64,000 bases of DNA from Cryptomeria japonica (GCF_030272615.1 NC_081412.1:103342796-103406795), one strand, 5' to 3'. Shown: positions 34,155-45,119, numbered from the stretch's first letter. Notes: generated from the sequence alone by a model not told the origin. Made by a program: numbers and translations.

Positions 34155-34193
34155 GTGTCCACTTTCTTGACCATCATCTTTGTGCACTTACCC
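34155..34193 (-). repeat. Right terminal inverted repeat, copy 1
   Basis: Reverse complement begins GGGTAAGTGCACAAAGATGA and continues TGGTCA then AGTGGACAC; ends at CCC before ACAA. Confidence 0.8.
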
Positions 34194-34197
34194 ACAA

Positions 34198-34628
34198 TAA
34201 ATAAAAAGTGGACCTAATTTATCAATTTATTATTGTGTTCACATCATCGATTGAAACATCATTATAGGGCAAGATTTGATGTTTTTAATGATGTTTATCA
34301 GACAACAGAGAAGAAAATAGTAAATTGTTTGCAAAAAAACCTGACCTGAGGAGTGCACGGTTGTTGAGAGATCGCTCTGGGGGTGAGGGTGGTAAGAGAA
34401 GCTTCAAATTTGGTAGATGACACTCCCAACCTATTCTTGGTTTCTTTTAAAATGAACCTGTGTTTTTTTTTTTTTAATAATGATGCCTAAGTTCATTGAA
34501 ATTCTGACAGACAATTTCCGTCAGAATTCCGATGAACTCGGGCATTTAAAAAAAATAAAAAAATTTAATCACAATATTCCTTGTCCATTGAAAACCTTCG
34601 TCAAAATTTGAGGCCAAACATATTAGTG
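34198..34628. other. Spacer between the two TIR elements
   Basis: No gene. The right part (~34490-34632) read on the minus strand (ACACTAATATGTTTGG, then CTCAAATTTTGACG) resembles the start of units A/B near 20-60 and 6690-6730, so a piece of that element family may lie here inverted. Confidence 0.4.
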
Positions 34629-35504
34629 TTACGGGTAAGTGCACAAAGATGGTGGTCAAAAAGGGGGGTATAAGTGGACACTTTTTTTTTCTAAAATCCG
34701 GTGAACTTGAACTTGGAGGAAAAATTTGAAAGTCATCCACTCAAGATATGAATATAATCAAAGAACAAATATTGGAATACTTTGAATCTAGTTTCCAAAC
34801 TACTAAATTTTTTCAAAATTGGATAAGATTAAGGGGGTCAAATCCTTCGTGCACAAAAAATAGTCCCTGATTTTTTCAGAAAAACATAACATAGTGTCTG
34901 ACGTGCGCATCAAAAAAGACATATTTAGATTTAGTATTTTGATAAATCCTTTGGCAAAAAGATAGTTAAGAGTGCGCACTAGAAGATGTGTATTTTGTTG
35001 TAATTTTTTGTTGAGTATTTTTTTTTTATGATTTTTTCGATCAAGCACATCCTGAAAATTAGGTACCTATTCGTGTGCAAAGCATAAGTTGCACTAAAAA
35101 AATCGAAAATGCAAATTATTTTTTAAAATTCTAAAGAGTCAAGTTCACTACAATATTATATAAATTTTTTTAAATTTGGATAATTATATCAAATTTTTTT
35201 TTAAAAATGGTGCACGTATGTCTGTGAGAACTATGGAGACACTGGTAAAAGAAATTCAATAATAATATGCTAGTGTTGTTCAAATTTTTTAAAAAATATA
35301 TTGTTAGAAAGCTCAGAAGATGGGTGAAAATATGGTGGAAATTTTAGAAATACCCACTTGATGATGTGAAAACCTAATGATGACAAAGTCGAGAAACCAA
35401 GTTAATAAAATAAAACACACCAAAAAGGAGGGAAATGGAAGGAAATCAAACTTCCAAACCGTAGCTTTGTCATCTAGGCCTATTTGCAAGCCTAAATAGA
35501 CAAA

Positions 35505-35700
35505 AGTGCGTATGGGATACCTATGGTATAAAAAGCACGTACGAGGTACTTATGGTTTAAGAAGCACGTACGTTCTATCTTAACTATAAAAAGCACGTAT
35601 GTGCTATTTTTACTATAAAAAGTGTGTATGCGCTATTTGTACTATAAAAAGCACATACACGCTATTTTTACTATAAATAGTGCGTAGAGGCTAAGTTTGT
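35505..35700. repeat. Left subterminal array (copy 2)
   Basis: Same ~29-base ACTATAAAAAG periodicity as 29755-29965. The palindromes here are more eroded (GCACGTATGTGC, GTGTGTATGCGC), mostly by CG-to-TG/CA changes. Confidence 0.7.
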
Positions 35701-35931
35701 TTAAATTTTGGGAGTGTGTATAGTATGCTATTGTATATATATATAATATGTGTCTATAAATATAATATATAATTTATATATAATTTATATATAATATAAA
35801 AAATTAAAAAATATATAATATTTATATATATGTATATAATAATATATAATATATTAAATATATATACACACATATGTGTGACTGTATGTGTATTGTCTCC
35901 CTCTCTCCCCCTCTCAAGCGTGTACAAGGTG

Positions 35932-35988
<57 letters not shown>
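35932..35988. repeat. CT microsatellite (copy 2)
   Basis: A single (CT)n run of about 28 units, followed by CTTCCT-type sequence to ~36050; copy 1 has two runs. Confidence 0.95.
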
Positions 35989-35991
<3 letters not shown>

Positions 35992-36206
35992 TCTTCCTCT
36001 TCCTCTCCCTCTCTCCCTCCCTCCATCCCCTCTCTCTTCCTCTCCCTCCAATATATCTTCTTTTTGTTTGCATATATATAAGGTGATAAGAATATTGACA
36101 AGGTGGTAGGTTTTCTTTTTTTTTATAAAGAAGATAGGATATAAAGTAGAACGTTTGAAGAAAATGAACGTATTGGTTTCTTTGGATCATGTTGATGTAT
36201 TGGTTG

Positions 36207-38868
36207 GATAATATTTATGGGTCACATGGTGTACTAAGGGGTCATATGGTGTATTATGACCCCTTAGGTGTCGTTATGTGTCATATGATGTTCTATGATC
36301 CCTTAGGACACCATATGACCCCTTAGGACTCCATATGGTGTCATTATGGGTCATATGGTGTCCTAAAGTGTCATATGGTATTCTATGACCCCTTAGGATA
36401 CCATATGATCTCTTACATGTCATTAGAGGTCATATTATTTCCTAAGAGGTCATACGGTGTCCTATGACCCCTTAGGACACCATATGACCCCTTAACACAC
36501 CATACGACCCATAATGACACCATATGGTGTCCTAAGGGGTCATAGGATGTCATATGACCCCTCAGGACACCATACAACCCATAACAACACCATATGGTAT
36601 CCTAAAGGGTCATTTGGTGTTGTATGACCCCTTAGGACACAATTTGGCATCATTATAGGTCCTATGGTGTGCTAAGGGATCATATAGTGTCCTATGACCC
36701 TTCAGATACGATATGACCCCTTAGATGTTGTTAGGAGTCATATTATGTTCTAAGGGTCATATGGTGTCCTATGACCCATTAGGACACCATATGGTATCAT
36801 TATGTGTCTTATGTTGTCATATGACCCCTAGGACACCTTATTACCACTTAGGACACCATATGGTGTCATTAGGGGTCATATGGTGTCCTAAGGGGTCATA
36901 TGGTCTCCTACGACCCCTTAGGACACTATTTGACCCCTTAAGACTCCATATGGTGTCATTATGGGTTGTATGGTGTCCTAAGAGGTCATATAGTGTTTTA
37001 TGAACCCTTAGGACACCATTTGGTGTCATTATGGGTTGTATGGTGTGCTAAGGGGTCATATGGTGTCTTATGACCCCTTAGGACTCCATATGACCTCTTA
37101 CATGTCATTATGGGTCATATGATGTCCTAACGGGTCATATGGTGTTCTATGATCCCTTAGGACACCATATGATCCCTTAGGAATCCATATGGTGTCGTTA
37201 TGGGTCGTATGGTGTCCTAAAGGGTCATATGGTACTCTATGACCTCTTAGGACATCAAATTATCCCTTAAGTGTCATTAGAGGTCATATTGTTTCCTAAG
37301 AGATCATATGGTGTCCGATGACCCCTTAGGACACCATATGACCCCTTAAGACAACATACCACCCATAACACCATCATATGGTGTCCTAAGGGGTCATAGG
37401 ATACCATATGACCCCTCAAGATACCATACAACCCATAACAACACCATATGGTGCCCTAAAGGGTCATATGGTGTTCTATGACCCCTTAGGATACTATTTG
37501 GCATCATTATAGGTCCTATGGTGTTCTAATGGATCATATAGTGTCATATGACCCCTTAGATATTGTTAGGGGTCGTATGTGTTCTAAGGGTCATATGGTG
37601 TCCTATGAGCCATTAGGACACCATATGGTATCGTTATGTGTCTTATGTTGTCGTATGACCCCTAGGACACCTTATGACCACTTAGGACATCATATGGTGT
37701 CATTAGGGGTCATATGGTATCCTAAGGGGTCATATGGTCTCCTACAATCCCTTAGGACATTATTTGACTTGTTAGGACTCTATATGGTGTCATTATGGGT
37801 TGTATGGTGTCCTAAGAGGTCATATAGTGTTTTATGACCCCTTAGGATACCATTTGATGTCATTATAGATTGTATGGTGTGCTAAGGGGTCATATGGTGT
37901 CTTATAACCCCTTAGGACTCCATATGACCTCTTACATGTCGTTATGGGTCATATGGTATTCTAACGGGTCATATGATTTTCTAACGGGTCATATGGTGTT
38001 CTATGATCCCTTAGGAATCCATATGGTGTCATTATGGGTCGTATGGTGTCCTAAAGGGTCATATGGTATTCTGTGACCTCCTAGGACACCATTTGATCCC
38101 TTAGGTGTCATTAGAGGTCATAATATTTCCTAAGAGGTCATATGGTGTCCTATGACCCCGTATGACACCATATGACACTTAAGACACCATACGACCAGTA
38201 ACGACATCATATGGTGTCCTAAGGGGTCATAGGATGCCATATGACCTCTTAGGATACCATACGACCCATAACACCACCATATGGTACCCAAAAGGGTCAT
38301 ATGGTGTTCTATGACCCCTTAGGACACTATTTGGCATCATTATAGGTCCTAAGGTATTCTAAGGGATCATGTAGTGTCCTATGAACCCTTAAATGTTGTT
38401 AGGGGTCGTATTGCATTCTAAGGGTCATATGGTGTCTAATGACCCATTGGACACCATATGGTATCGTTATGTGTCTTATGGTGTTGTGTGACCCCTAGGA
38501 CACCTTATAACCACTTAGGACACCATATGGTGTCATTAGGGGTCATATGGTCTCCTACAACCCCTTAGGACACTATTTGACCCCTTAGGACTCCATATGG
38601 TGTCATTATCGGTCGTATGGTGTCCTAAGAGGTCATATAGTGTTTTATGACCCCTTAGGATACCATTTGGTGTCATTATGGGTCATATGGTGTGCTAAGG
38701 GGTCATATGGTGTCCTATGACCCCTTATGACTCCATATGACCTCTTATGTGTCGTTATGGGTCATATGGTGTCCTAAGGAGTTGTATGGTGTCCTATGAC
38801 CCCTTAGGACACATGCATGGATCCCTAGGATACCAGATGACCCCTGAGAATACCTTTTGACCCTAGAG
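36207..38868. repeat. Bidirectional CATATG/CCTTAGG satellite array (copy 2, ~2.7 kb)
   Basis: Same unit as 30613-32632. The landmark AGAGGTCATATAGTGTTTTA occurs at 36981, 37815 and 38628, giving higher-order periods of 834 and 813 bases and three higher-order copies, against two in copy 1. Confidence 0.9.
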
Positions 38869-39218
38869 AGAGAGGGGGGAGGAGAGAGAGGCAATGGAAG
38901 AGAGATACACCTAAGAGAGGAGGAGAGTGAGATAGGGAGATAGAGACTGAGAGGGAGAGAAAGAGAGACCTAAGAGGTGAAAGGAGGAAAGGTGAGAGAG
39001 AGAGAAAGAGAGTCCGAGTGAGAGTGAGGAAGGATATTACAAGAGACTAGAGAGAGAGAGGTGCGAAGAGAGGGAGAGAGTGAGAAAGAGAGGTAATGAG
39101 AAAGGGAGAGAGGGAGGGAGAGGGGAGAGGGAGAGAATGAGAGGGAGACACCTGAGAGAAGGAGAGAGTGAGATAGAGAGAATGAGGATGAGAGGGAGAG
39201 AATTTAGAGATAAAGAAT

Positions 39219-39263
<45 letters not shown>

Positions 39264-39375
39264 ACTTAAGTGAAAAATAGAAAGGGAGGTGGGGAGGTAG
39301 GGAGAGAGTGGGAAAGAGATACACTTGATAGAGGAGGAGAGTAAGATAGAGAGATAGAGGCGGATAGGGAGAGAG

Positions 39376-39430
<55 letters not shown>

Positions 39431-39880
39431 GATAGAAGATGAGAGAGAGAGATAGATAGATAAAGGTTGATAGCCAAAGATGTGATAGAGAGGAGTGTGA
39501 CTTGAGAGAAAGAGAAATGGAGCGAGAGGGGGAGAGAGAAAGAGAGTTAGAGGGAAAGAAATATTTGACAAAGGAAGAGAAAGGGAGAGGGAGGGAGAGA
39601 ATGAGAGAGTGAGACACTTAAGAGAGGGGGAGGGAGAGGGAGAGAATGAGAGAGAGAGGCACTTAAAAGAGGGGGAGAGAGTGAGAGATAGAGGTATTTG
39701 AGAGAGGGAGAGAAAGAGAGGGATATATGAAAGAGAGAAAGAGGGTTAGGGAGATGAGAAAGAGACAGAGAGATACCCGAGAGAGGGAAGAAAGTAGAGA
39801 GGGAGATGCCTAAGAGACAAAAAGTAGGGGTTAAGGAAGAGAGAGGGGGAATGTAGGGAAGAGATGAGAGACATAATGCT
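38869..39880. repeat. GA-rich arm (copy 2)
   Basis: Plus-strand purine tract of ~1 kb with (GA)n runs at 39221-39261 and 39380-39428 and the same spaced landmarks as in copy 1. Confidence 0.9.
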
Positions 39881-40099
39881 AATATGAGCATGCTGATTAC
39901 TAAAATTTGACTAAGTCTAAAATTTATAAGAATACTCAAAAAACTAGAATTTGCATTATAACTCTTAGAGATCTAGAACCACTCTCAAACATCTTGACAA
40001 TATATACATAAAATATAGTCACTTATACTTAAATGTTATATTTTATGTATATATCCTACTGAAAAACCTAATGGAATGCTAAGTGAATTACATTTTATT

Positions 40100-40265
40100 A
40101 ACAGACAAAACCACGCACGCAGTTAGTATGCTTTAAGCTGTGTATGCGATTAGTATTATTTAAACCACGTACGTGGTTAGTATGTTTTAAACCGCACACA
40201 CGGTTTAGCTTTGGTTAGGCTCGGAAAAATGAGTCTAAATGCGTACGGGGTTCTTTAAATTTGAA
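40100..40265. repeat. Right subterminal array (copy 2)
   Basis: Repeats such as AAACCACGTACGTGGTTAG and AAACCGCACACACGGTTTAG, spaced ~32 bases, match 33950-34135. Confidence 0.7.
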
Positions 40266-40351
40266 ATACCTCATTCACGTTTTGGTGTTTTTCATGGTTT
40301 TTTTTGGTGTGTCCACTTTTCTGACCACCATCTTTGTGCACTTACCCTTAC

Positions 40352-40533
40352 CAAATTTGATATATAGTTTGGAGATTGTTGTAACTCTATAATTCCTGAG
40401 AATCAATACGAAAGACAATATTTGCCCATGGTTTTTTACTAGTATATTTTTACCAGGTTTTTCCATGTAAATCTATGTGCTATGTGATATTGTTCTTCTT
40501 TGCAATTTTTTTGCACTTGTTATTTTTCTCACA
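40352..40533 (+). repeat. 5' LTR remnant of the copia element
   Basis: It matches 44750-44930 in the 3' LTR (landmarks GGAGATTGTTGTAACTCT and TTATTTTTCTCACA) and ends in CA two bases before the PBS. Confidence 0.85.
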
Positions 40534-40535
40534 AT

Positions 40536-40547
40536 TGGTATCAGAGC
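40536..40547 (+). other. Primer-binding site
   Basis: TGGTATCAGAGC, complementary to the 3' end of plant initiator methionine tRNA as in most plant copia elements. Confidence 0.9.
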
Positions 40548-40589
40548 ATAGGTATTTGTGTAGAAGTTGTTTGTTTTTAGAAGTGAGCA

Positions 40590-41340
40590 ATGGTTGGAAA
40601 TAGTGTTACCAGATTTGAGGTACATAAGTTTGATGGTTTGAATTTTTCTCTATGGAAGCTTAAGATTCAAGCTTTGTTGGTGAAGCATGGATGTGATAGA
40701 GCTCTTAAAGGAGTATCATCAAAACCCACAAATATGAGCATAGGATATTGGAATACCATGAATAGCATGTGGCTAGAGAAACAATCCAGTTATCTTTAGC
40801 AAATTCGGTTTTATTCAATTTTGGAGAGGAGAAATCTGCTCATGACTTATAGAATAAGCTTGCAAAGTTGTATGAGACGAAGTAATTAGCAAATAAAATT
40901 ATTCTAAGGAGACAACTATATAATTTGAGGATGCGTGACAATTCATCTGTCACAAATAATTTGAATGATTTCAACACACTAATAAGCAAGTTGGCTTCAG
41001 TGGGTGAGAAAATCGATGAAGAAGATAAGGCAACAATATTACTTTTCTCCTTGCAAGATAGTTGGAATCAGTTGGTTATGGCTCTTAGTAATTCTGCATG
41101 GAGTGGGAAGTTGGTATTTGAGGATGTGGTGGCTGCTTTAATCTATGAAGATTTAAGGCGGAAGACATATCAATGATCTTCTTCTAATGAAGCCCTTGTT
41201 GCAAGAGGCAAAACTCAGGAAGGAGCAAATACTTAGTGTGGACAAACCAAGTCCAAATCAAAGGGGCGGAAAAGAATGAAATGCTGGAACTATGGAAAGA
41301 ATGGACATGTCAAGAAGGATTGCAGGCTGCCAAAAGAAAC
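40590..41340 (+). pseudogene. Copia gag with CCHC knuckle (broken)
   Basis: It starts MVGNSVTRFEVHKFDGLNFS, the usual opening of copia gag, and continues with WKLKIQALLVKHG. A stop at 40797 and a frame change follow. From 40925 the UBN2-type part is readable (NDFNTLISKLASVGEKIDEE, LVFEDVVAALIYEDLRRK). The knuckle at ~41279 reads CWNYGKNGHVKKDC, where the second cysteine of CX2CX4HX4C is tyrosine, so zinc binding is probably lost. Confidence 0.9.
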
Positions 41341-44300
41341 CAAGGAGAATCCTAGTACACCAGCATCTGAGGAAAACATTGTTGAAGTTCAAACACCATT
41401 GGAAGATGGAGAGGTATTAACTGCTAATTTGAGAAGTTCTTTACTTCATGTTTGGATTCTTGATTTTGGTGCTTGGTTTCATATGACACCGCATAGAAAT
41501 TGGTTTTCTACTTATCGATCTTGTGATGGTGTTATGGTCTACATGGGAAATGACAACCCATGTGAAGTTGTTGGTGAAGGAGAGGTAAGAATTAAGATGT
41601 TAGATGAAATAATTAAAACTATTCAACATGTTAGGCATGTACTTGGTTTAAAGAAAAAATTACTTTCACTTGGAGTGTTTGATGAACAAGGTTATCGATG
41701 CAATGGTGAAAATAGTTGTCTCAAGGTAACAAAGGGAGTTTTGGTTGTGCTAAAGGGAGAGAAGGTTGGCAATCTCTATAGGTTAGTTGGACAAACTAAC
41801 ATTGGAGAGGCTATTGTGGTATCTAATGCAAAGATGGACTCATTATCAACTTGACATGAAAGGCTAGGCCATATGAGTGAATAAGGTCTCAAGGTACTGC
41901 TAGATAGAAATCTTCTCCTAGGTGAAAAATATAAAGATTTAAGTTTTTGTGAACATTGTTTGTTTGGAAAACATAATAGACTGTTTTTTTCTAGAAGTAC
42001 TACCATAAGAAAAGATGTATTAGATCTAATTAATTCAGATACTTGGGAAGCTCCTATAACATCTACTGGAGGTTCATCATATTTTGTTTCATTTATAGAT
42101 GATTATTCCCATAAGGTGTGGATTTATCTTCTCAAGAAGAAATCTGAAGTGTTTTCTTGTTTTAAGAGGTTTAGAGCTCTGGTAGAGAATTGGAAAGGTA
42201 AGACAATACAATGTCTTAGAATTGATAACGAAGGTGAGTTTTGTAGTGAGCATGGAATTGCAAGGTAGTTGACGGTTTTTGAACACATGAATTGTACAAT
42301 CATGGAGCGAGCTAGAAGCATGTTGAGTAATGCTGGTTTGGAGCAAAATTTTTGGGGTGAGGCTGTAAATACAACTTGTTTTCTGATCAATAGATCTCCT
42401 ACTATTGCTTTTGATAATAGAATTCTAGAGGAAATATGGAAAGGTAAACCAGTTGATTACTCATTCCTCCGTATTTTTGGTTGTAATGCTTGTGTGAATA
42501 TTCCTAAAGAGAATAGAAATAAGCTAGACAAGAAGTCCACAAAATGTAATTTTCTTGGCTATGTAGAAGGTACAAAGGGGTACAGATTATGGGATACTAC
42601 TACCCACAAGATTATTGCTAGTCGAAATGTGTATTTTAATGAAAAATCAATGCAAAGAGGTAAAGAATAGCAAGGTATGGAAGTTATTCTAGTAGAGGTG
42701 AAAAAGTGTGATGATCATCTAGATGTGCTTGATGAAGATCAACCAGATGCAAAGAAACTAGATGAAAATCAACTAAAAGAACAACAACCAATTGAGCCAT
42801 AGGGTGAATCATCACTTGTTTTAAGAAGATCCAGTAGAGTAATCAAACCACCTTTAAGGTATTCTCTTACTTGTAATTATGCTTATGAATTACTTATTGA
42901 TGTTGGTGAACCTAGTTCACATCAGGAGGCTTGTGAAGCTAAATGTGCAAGCAAATGGAGAGTTGCTATGGAAGAGGAGATGGAAGCTCTACATAAGAAC
43001 AAAACATGGGAGCTTGTGCCATTGCCTAAGGGGAGAAAAGCTATTCGGAACAAGTGGGTCTTCAAGTTGAAGAAGGATTTCAATGATAATTTGGAGAGAT
43101 ATAAATCTCAATTGGTGGCCAAGGGGTATGCACATAAATCTAGTATTGATTTTGATAAAAAAAATTCACCTGTTGTACGTTTAAGTACTGTTAGAGTTGT
43201 TTTAGCTCTTGTTGCTAGCCTTGATTTGGAGTTAGAACAATTAGATGTAAAAACAACCTTCCTACATGGTGATCTCTCTGAGGAGATTTATATGCAACAG
43301 CCAGAAGGTTTTAAGGAAAGAGGCAAAGAGAATCTTGTTTGTAGGTTGAGAAAATCGTTGTATGGCTTGAAACAAGCACCAGGGTGTTGGTACAAGTAGT
43401 TTGATTCCTTCATGTTGAGTTTGGGTTTTAGTAGATGTGAGGCTGATCATTGTGCCTATTTTCAAAGGTATGATGATGGTAGTTTTATTAAATTCTACTA
43501 CTATATGTTGATGATATATTGGTAGCAGGTCCCAACATGTATAAAATCATCCATTTGAAAACTCAACTTGCTAGGGAGTTTGAGATGAAGGACATAGGCA
43601 GTGCAAATCAGATTCTTGGAATGAGGATACGCAGAGACATAAACAACAAGAAATTATGGTTGTCACGGAAAACTTATGTGGAGAAGGTTCTACAACGCTT
43701 CAATATGTAGAAAGCACAACCAGTTAGTACTTAATTTCCTGTTCATATTAAATTGTCTTCTGAATAATGCCCTAGCACAGAAGCAGAGAAGACACAGATG
43801 TCTCATGTATTGTACCCATCAGCAGTAGGAAGTCTTATGATCGCCATGGTGTGCACCAGACCAGACATTGCACAAGCAGTGGGAGTTTTCAGTAGGTACA
43901 TGGCAAATCTTGACACTGATCATTGGACAACTATGAAATGGATTCTCAGATATTTGAGAGGCAATTTAGATGCTGCTATCTGTTACAGTGGGAGTAGTCT
44001 TCAAATTAATGGGTATTGGATGCAGATTTTGGTGGAGACAAAGATAAGAGAAAGTCTACAACATGTTATGTTTTCTCTTTAGCTAGAGGTGTTGTTAATT
44101 GGGTATCGAAGTTGCAGGCAATGGTGGCATTGTCTACTACTAAGGCAGAATATATGGCAGCAACACAGGCTAGTAAGGAGGCAATTTGGCTTCATAGACT
44201 TTTGGATGAATTGCAAGTGAAGCAAGATAACATGGTACTGCACTGTTACAGTCAAAGTACTTTACACTTAGCACGAAACTCAGCTTACCATTCCATAACA

Positions 44301-44459
44301 AAGCATATTGATATTCAATATCACTTTGTTCGTGAAGTGGTGGAAGGAGGACATGTCTCTTTAGCCAAGATTCACACTGATGTAAACCTTGCAGATATTA
44401 TGACGAAACCTATTAGTAGACAGAAGTTGATTTGCTGCAGAACTTCTCTTGGTATGTAG
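41341..44459 (+). pseudogene. Copia pol: protease, integrase, reverse transcriptase, RNase H (broken)
   Basis: The protease motif WILDFGAWFHMTP has F where D(S/T)GA needs serine or threonine. The integrase zinc-finger part ends FCEHCLFGKHNR (~41950). The catalytic core shows INSDTWE (~42030) and LRIDNEGEF (~42220), then a stop at 42267-42269 and a small deletion just before the third acidic residue (FEHMN). RT has WVFKLKKDFNDNLERYK, QLDVKTTFLHGDL and SLYGLKQAPGCWYK, a stop at 43398, a frameshift, and YVDDIL at 43504-43521. A second frameshift lies near 44020. RNase H follows (VALSTTKAEYMAA, HIDIQYHFVREVV) and ends at 44459. Confidence 0.92.
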
Positions 44460-44532
44460 ATTATGTGATGATAGGCAGCATTGGCAATGGTCTTTTAGTA
44501 GAGGAATTATTCAGAGTTTGCAATTTGACTTC

Positions 44533-44543
44533 AAGTGGGAGAA
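44533..44543 (+). other. Polypurine tract of the copia element
   Basis: AAGTGGGAGAA lies immediately before the TGTTGGAATG start of the 3' LTR, the standard copia arrangement. Confidence 0.85.
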
Positions 44544-44930
44544 TGTTGGAATGTGAAGTCCAAATTGGACTTTTAGCTAGTAGTGGTTGCGTCATCATGA
44601 AGTACCCACTAGTGCGCCGCTAGGCGCTCGCCATTAGGCGACACACCGAAGACGTCCTGTCGGGAGGTGGCAATTGGTATCAGAGCATAGGTTATTTGTG
44701 TAGAAGTTGTTTGTTTTTAGAAGTGAGCAATGGATAGAAATAGTGTTACCAAATTTGATGTACAATTTGGAGATTGTTGTAACTCTGTAATTTCTGAGAA
44801 TCAATATGAAAGACAATATTTGCCTGTGGTTTTTTATTGGTATATTTTTACCAAGTTTTTCCACATAAATTTATGTGTTAGTGCTATTGTTCTTCTTTGC
44901 AAATTTTTTGTACTTGTTATTTTTCTCACA
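44544..44930 (+). repeat. 3' LTR of the copia element, containing an internal PBS-leader-gag segment
   Basis: It runs TGTTGGAATG...TTTTCTCACA. Inside it, 44673-44764 repeats the element's own primer-binding site (44675-44686), leader (GTGTAGAAGTTGTTTG) and first gag codons (GAGCAATGGATAGAAATAGTG), before returning to LTR sequence at GGAGATTGTTG. The part before the internal PBS ends GGTGGCA, like the LTR end of unit A at 3543-3549. Confidence 0.75.
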
Positions 44931-45119
44931 TCTTACTCATAGAACCGATGATTTTTTCATTGTATTTTCTATTATTTCATTTTTAATATCACAAATTTTT
45001 ATGGCTATTGTTTCACGAACAATCCACCTTATCCCTAAGATTTTAAGATTAGTTTGATTTCATATTCATAGTTTTATATAACTTCGATAAATCCAAAACC
45101 TGAATGATTTGTGGAGCAG

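Larger units (their letters stand above)
28893..34193. mobile_element. Terminal-inverted-repeat element, copy 1 (5301 bp), satellite-bearing, no transposase seen
   Basis: The left end GGGTAAGTGCACAAAGATGG and the right end, reverse-complemented, agree for ~26 bases with one mismatch. After a small gap both also share AGTGGACAC. The element is flanked by ACAA at 28889-28892 and 34194-34197. From left to right it contains AT-rich sequence, a palindrome-rich subterminal array, CT microsatellites, a CATATG/CCTTAGG satellite, a GA-rich arm and a second palindrome-rich array. All longer reading frames inside come from the repeats. Four-base duplications are known for a few DNA-transposon groups (for example Sola-type), but nothing in the sequence assigns a superfamily. 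A copy with the same ends is at 34633-40347. Confidence 0.75.
34633..40347. mobile_element. Terminal-inverted-repeat element, copy 2 (5715 bp), satellite-bearing
   Basis: It has the same ends and same internal order as 28893-34193, flanked by its own duplication TTAC (34629-34632, 40348-40351). The target, joined across the element, reads AGTGTTACCAAATTTGAT, which is found uninterrupted at ~44740-44757 in the copia 3' LTR; this fixes the insertion edges independently. The satellite is longer than in copy 1, whereas the CT arm is shorter, so the internal repeats change length independently of the ends. No transposase frame is visible. Confidence 0.78.
40352..44930 (+). mobile_element. Decayed Ty1/copia retrotransposon, 5' LTR truncated
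   Basis: LTR remnant, PBS, a single gag-pol frame (gag, CCHC, protease, integrase, RT, RNase H in copia order), polypurine tract and 3' LTR are all present in order on the plus strand. Integrase before RT identifies copia. Many stops, two frameshifts and damaged catalytic sites show it is inactive. The 5' LTR lacks its U3 part; the TIR element copy 2 abuts its remnant. No target duplication can be scored because the 5' edge is lost. Confidence 0.92.

Noticed and set aside
31128-38076. Repeated frames of the HHMVSLGVIW type, apparently conserved between copies
   Set aside because: They follow the satellite unit, occur on both strands, and similarity is explained by the DNA repeat itself.
28893-40347. 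Simple 5.5-kb segmental tandem duplication
   Set aside because: Homology stops exactly at inverted ends flanked by different 4-bp duplications, and copy 2 has a recognisable target in the copia LTR; two transpositions fit better.
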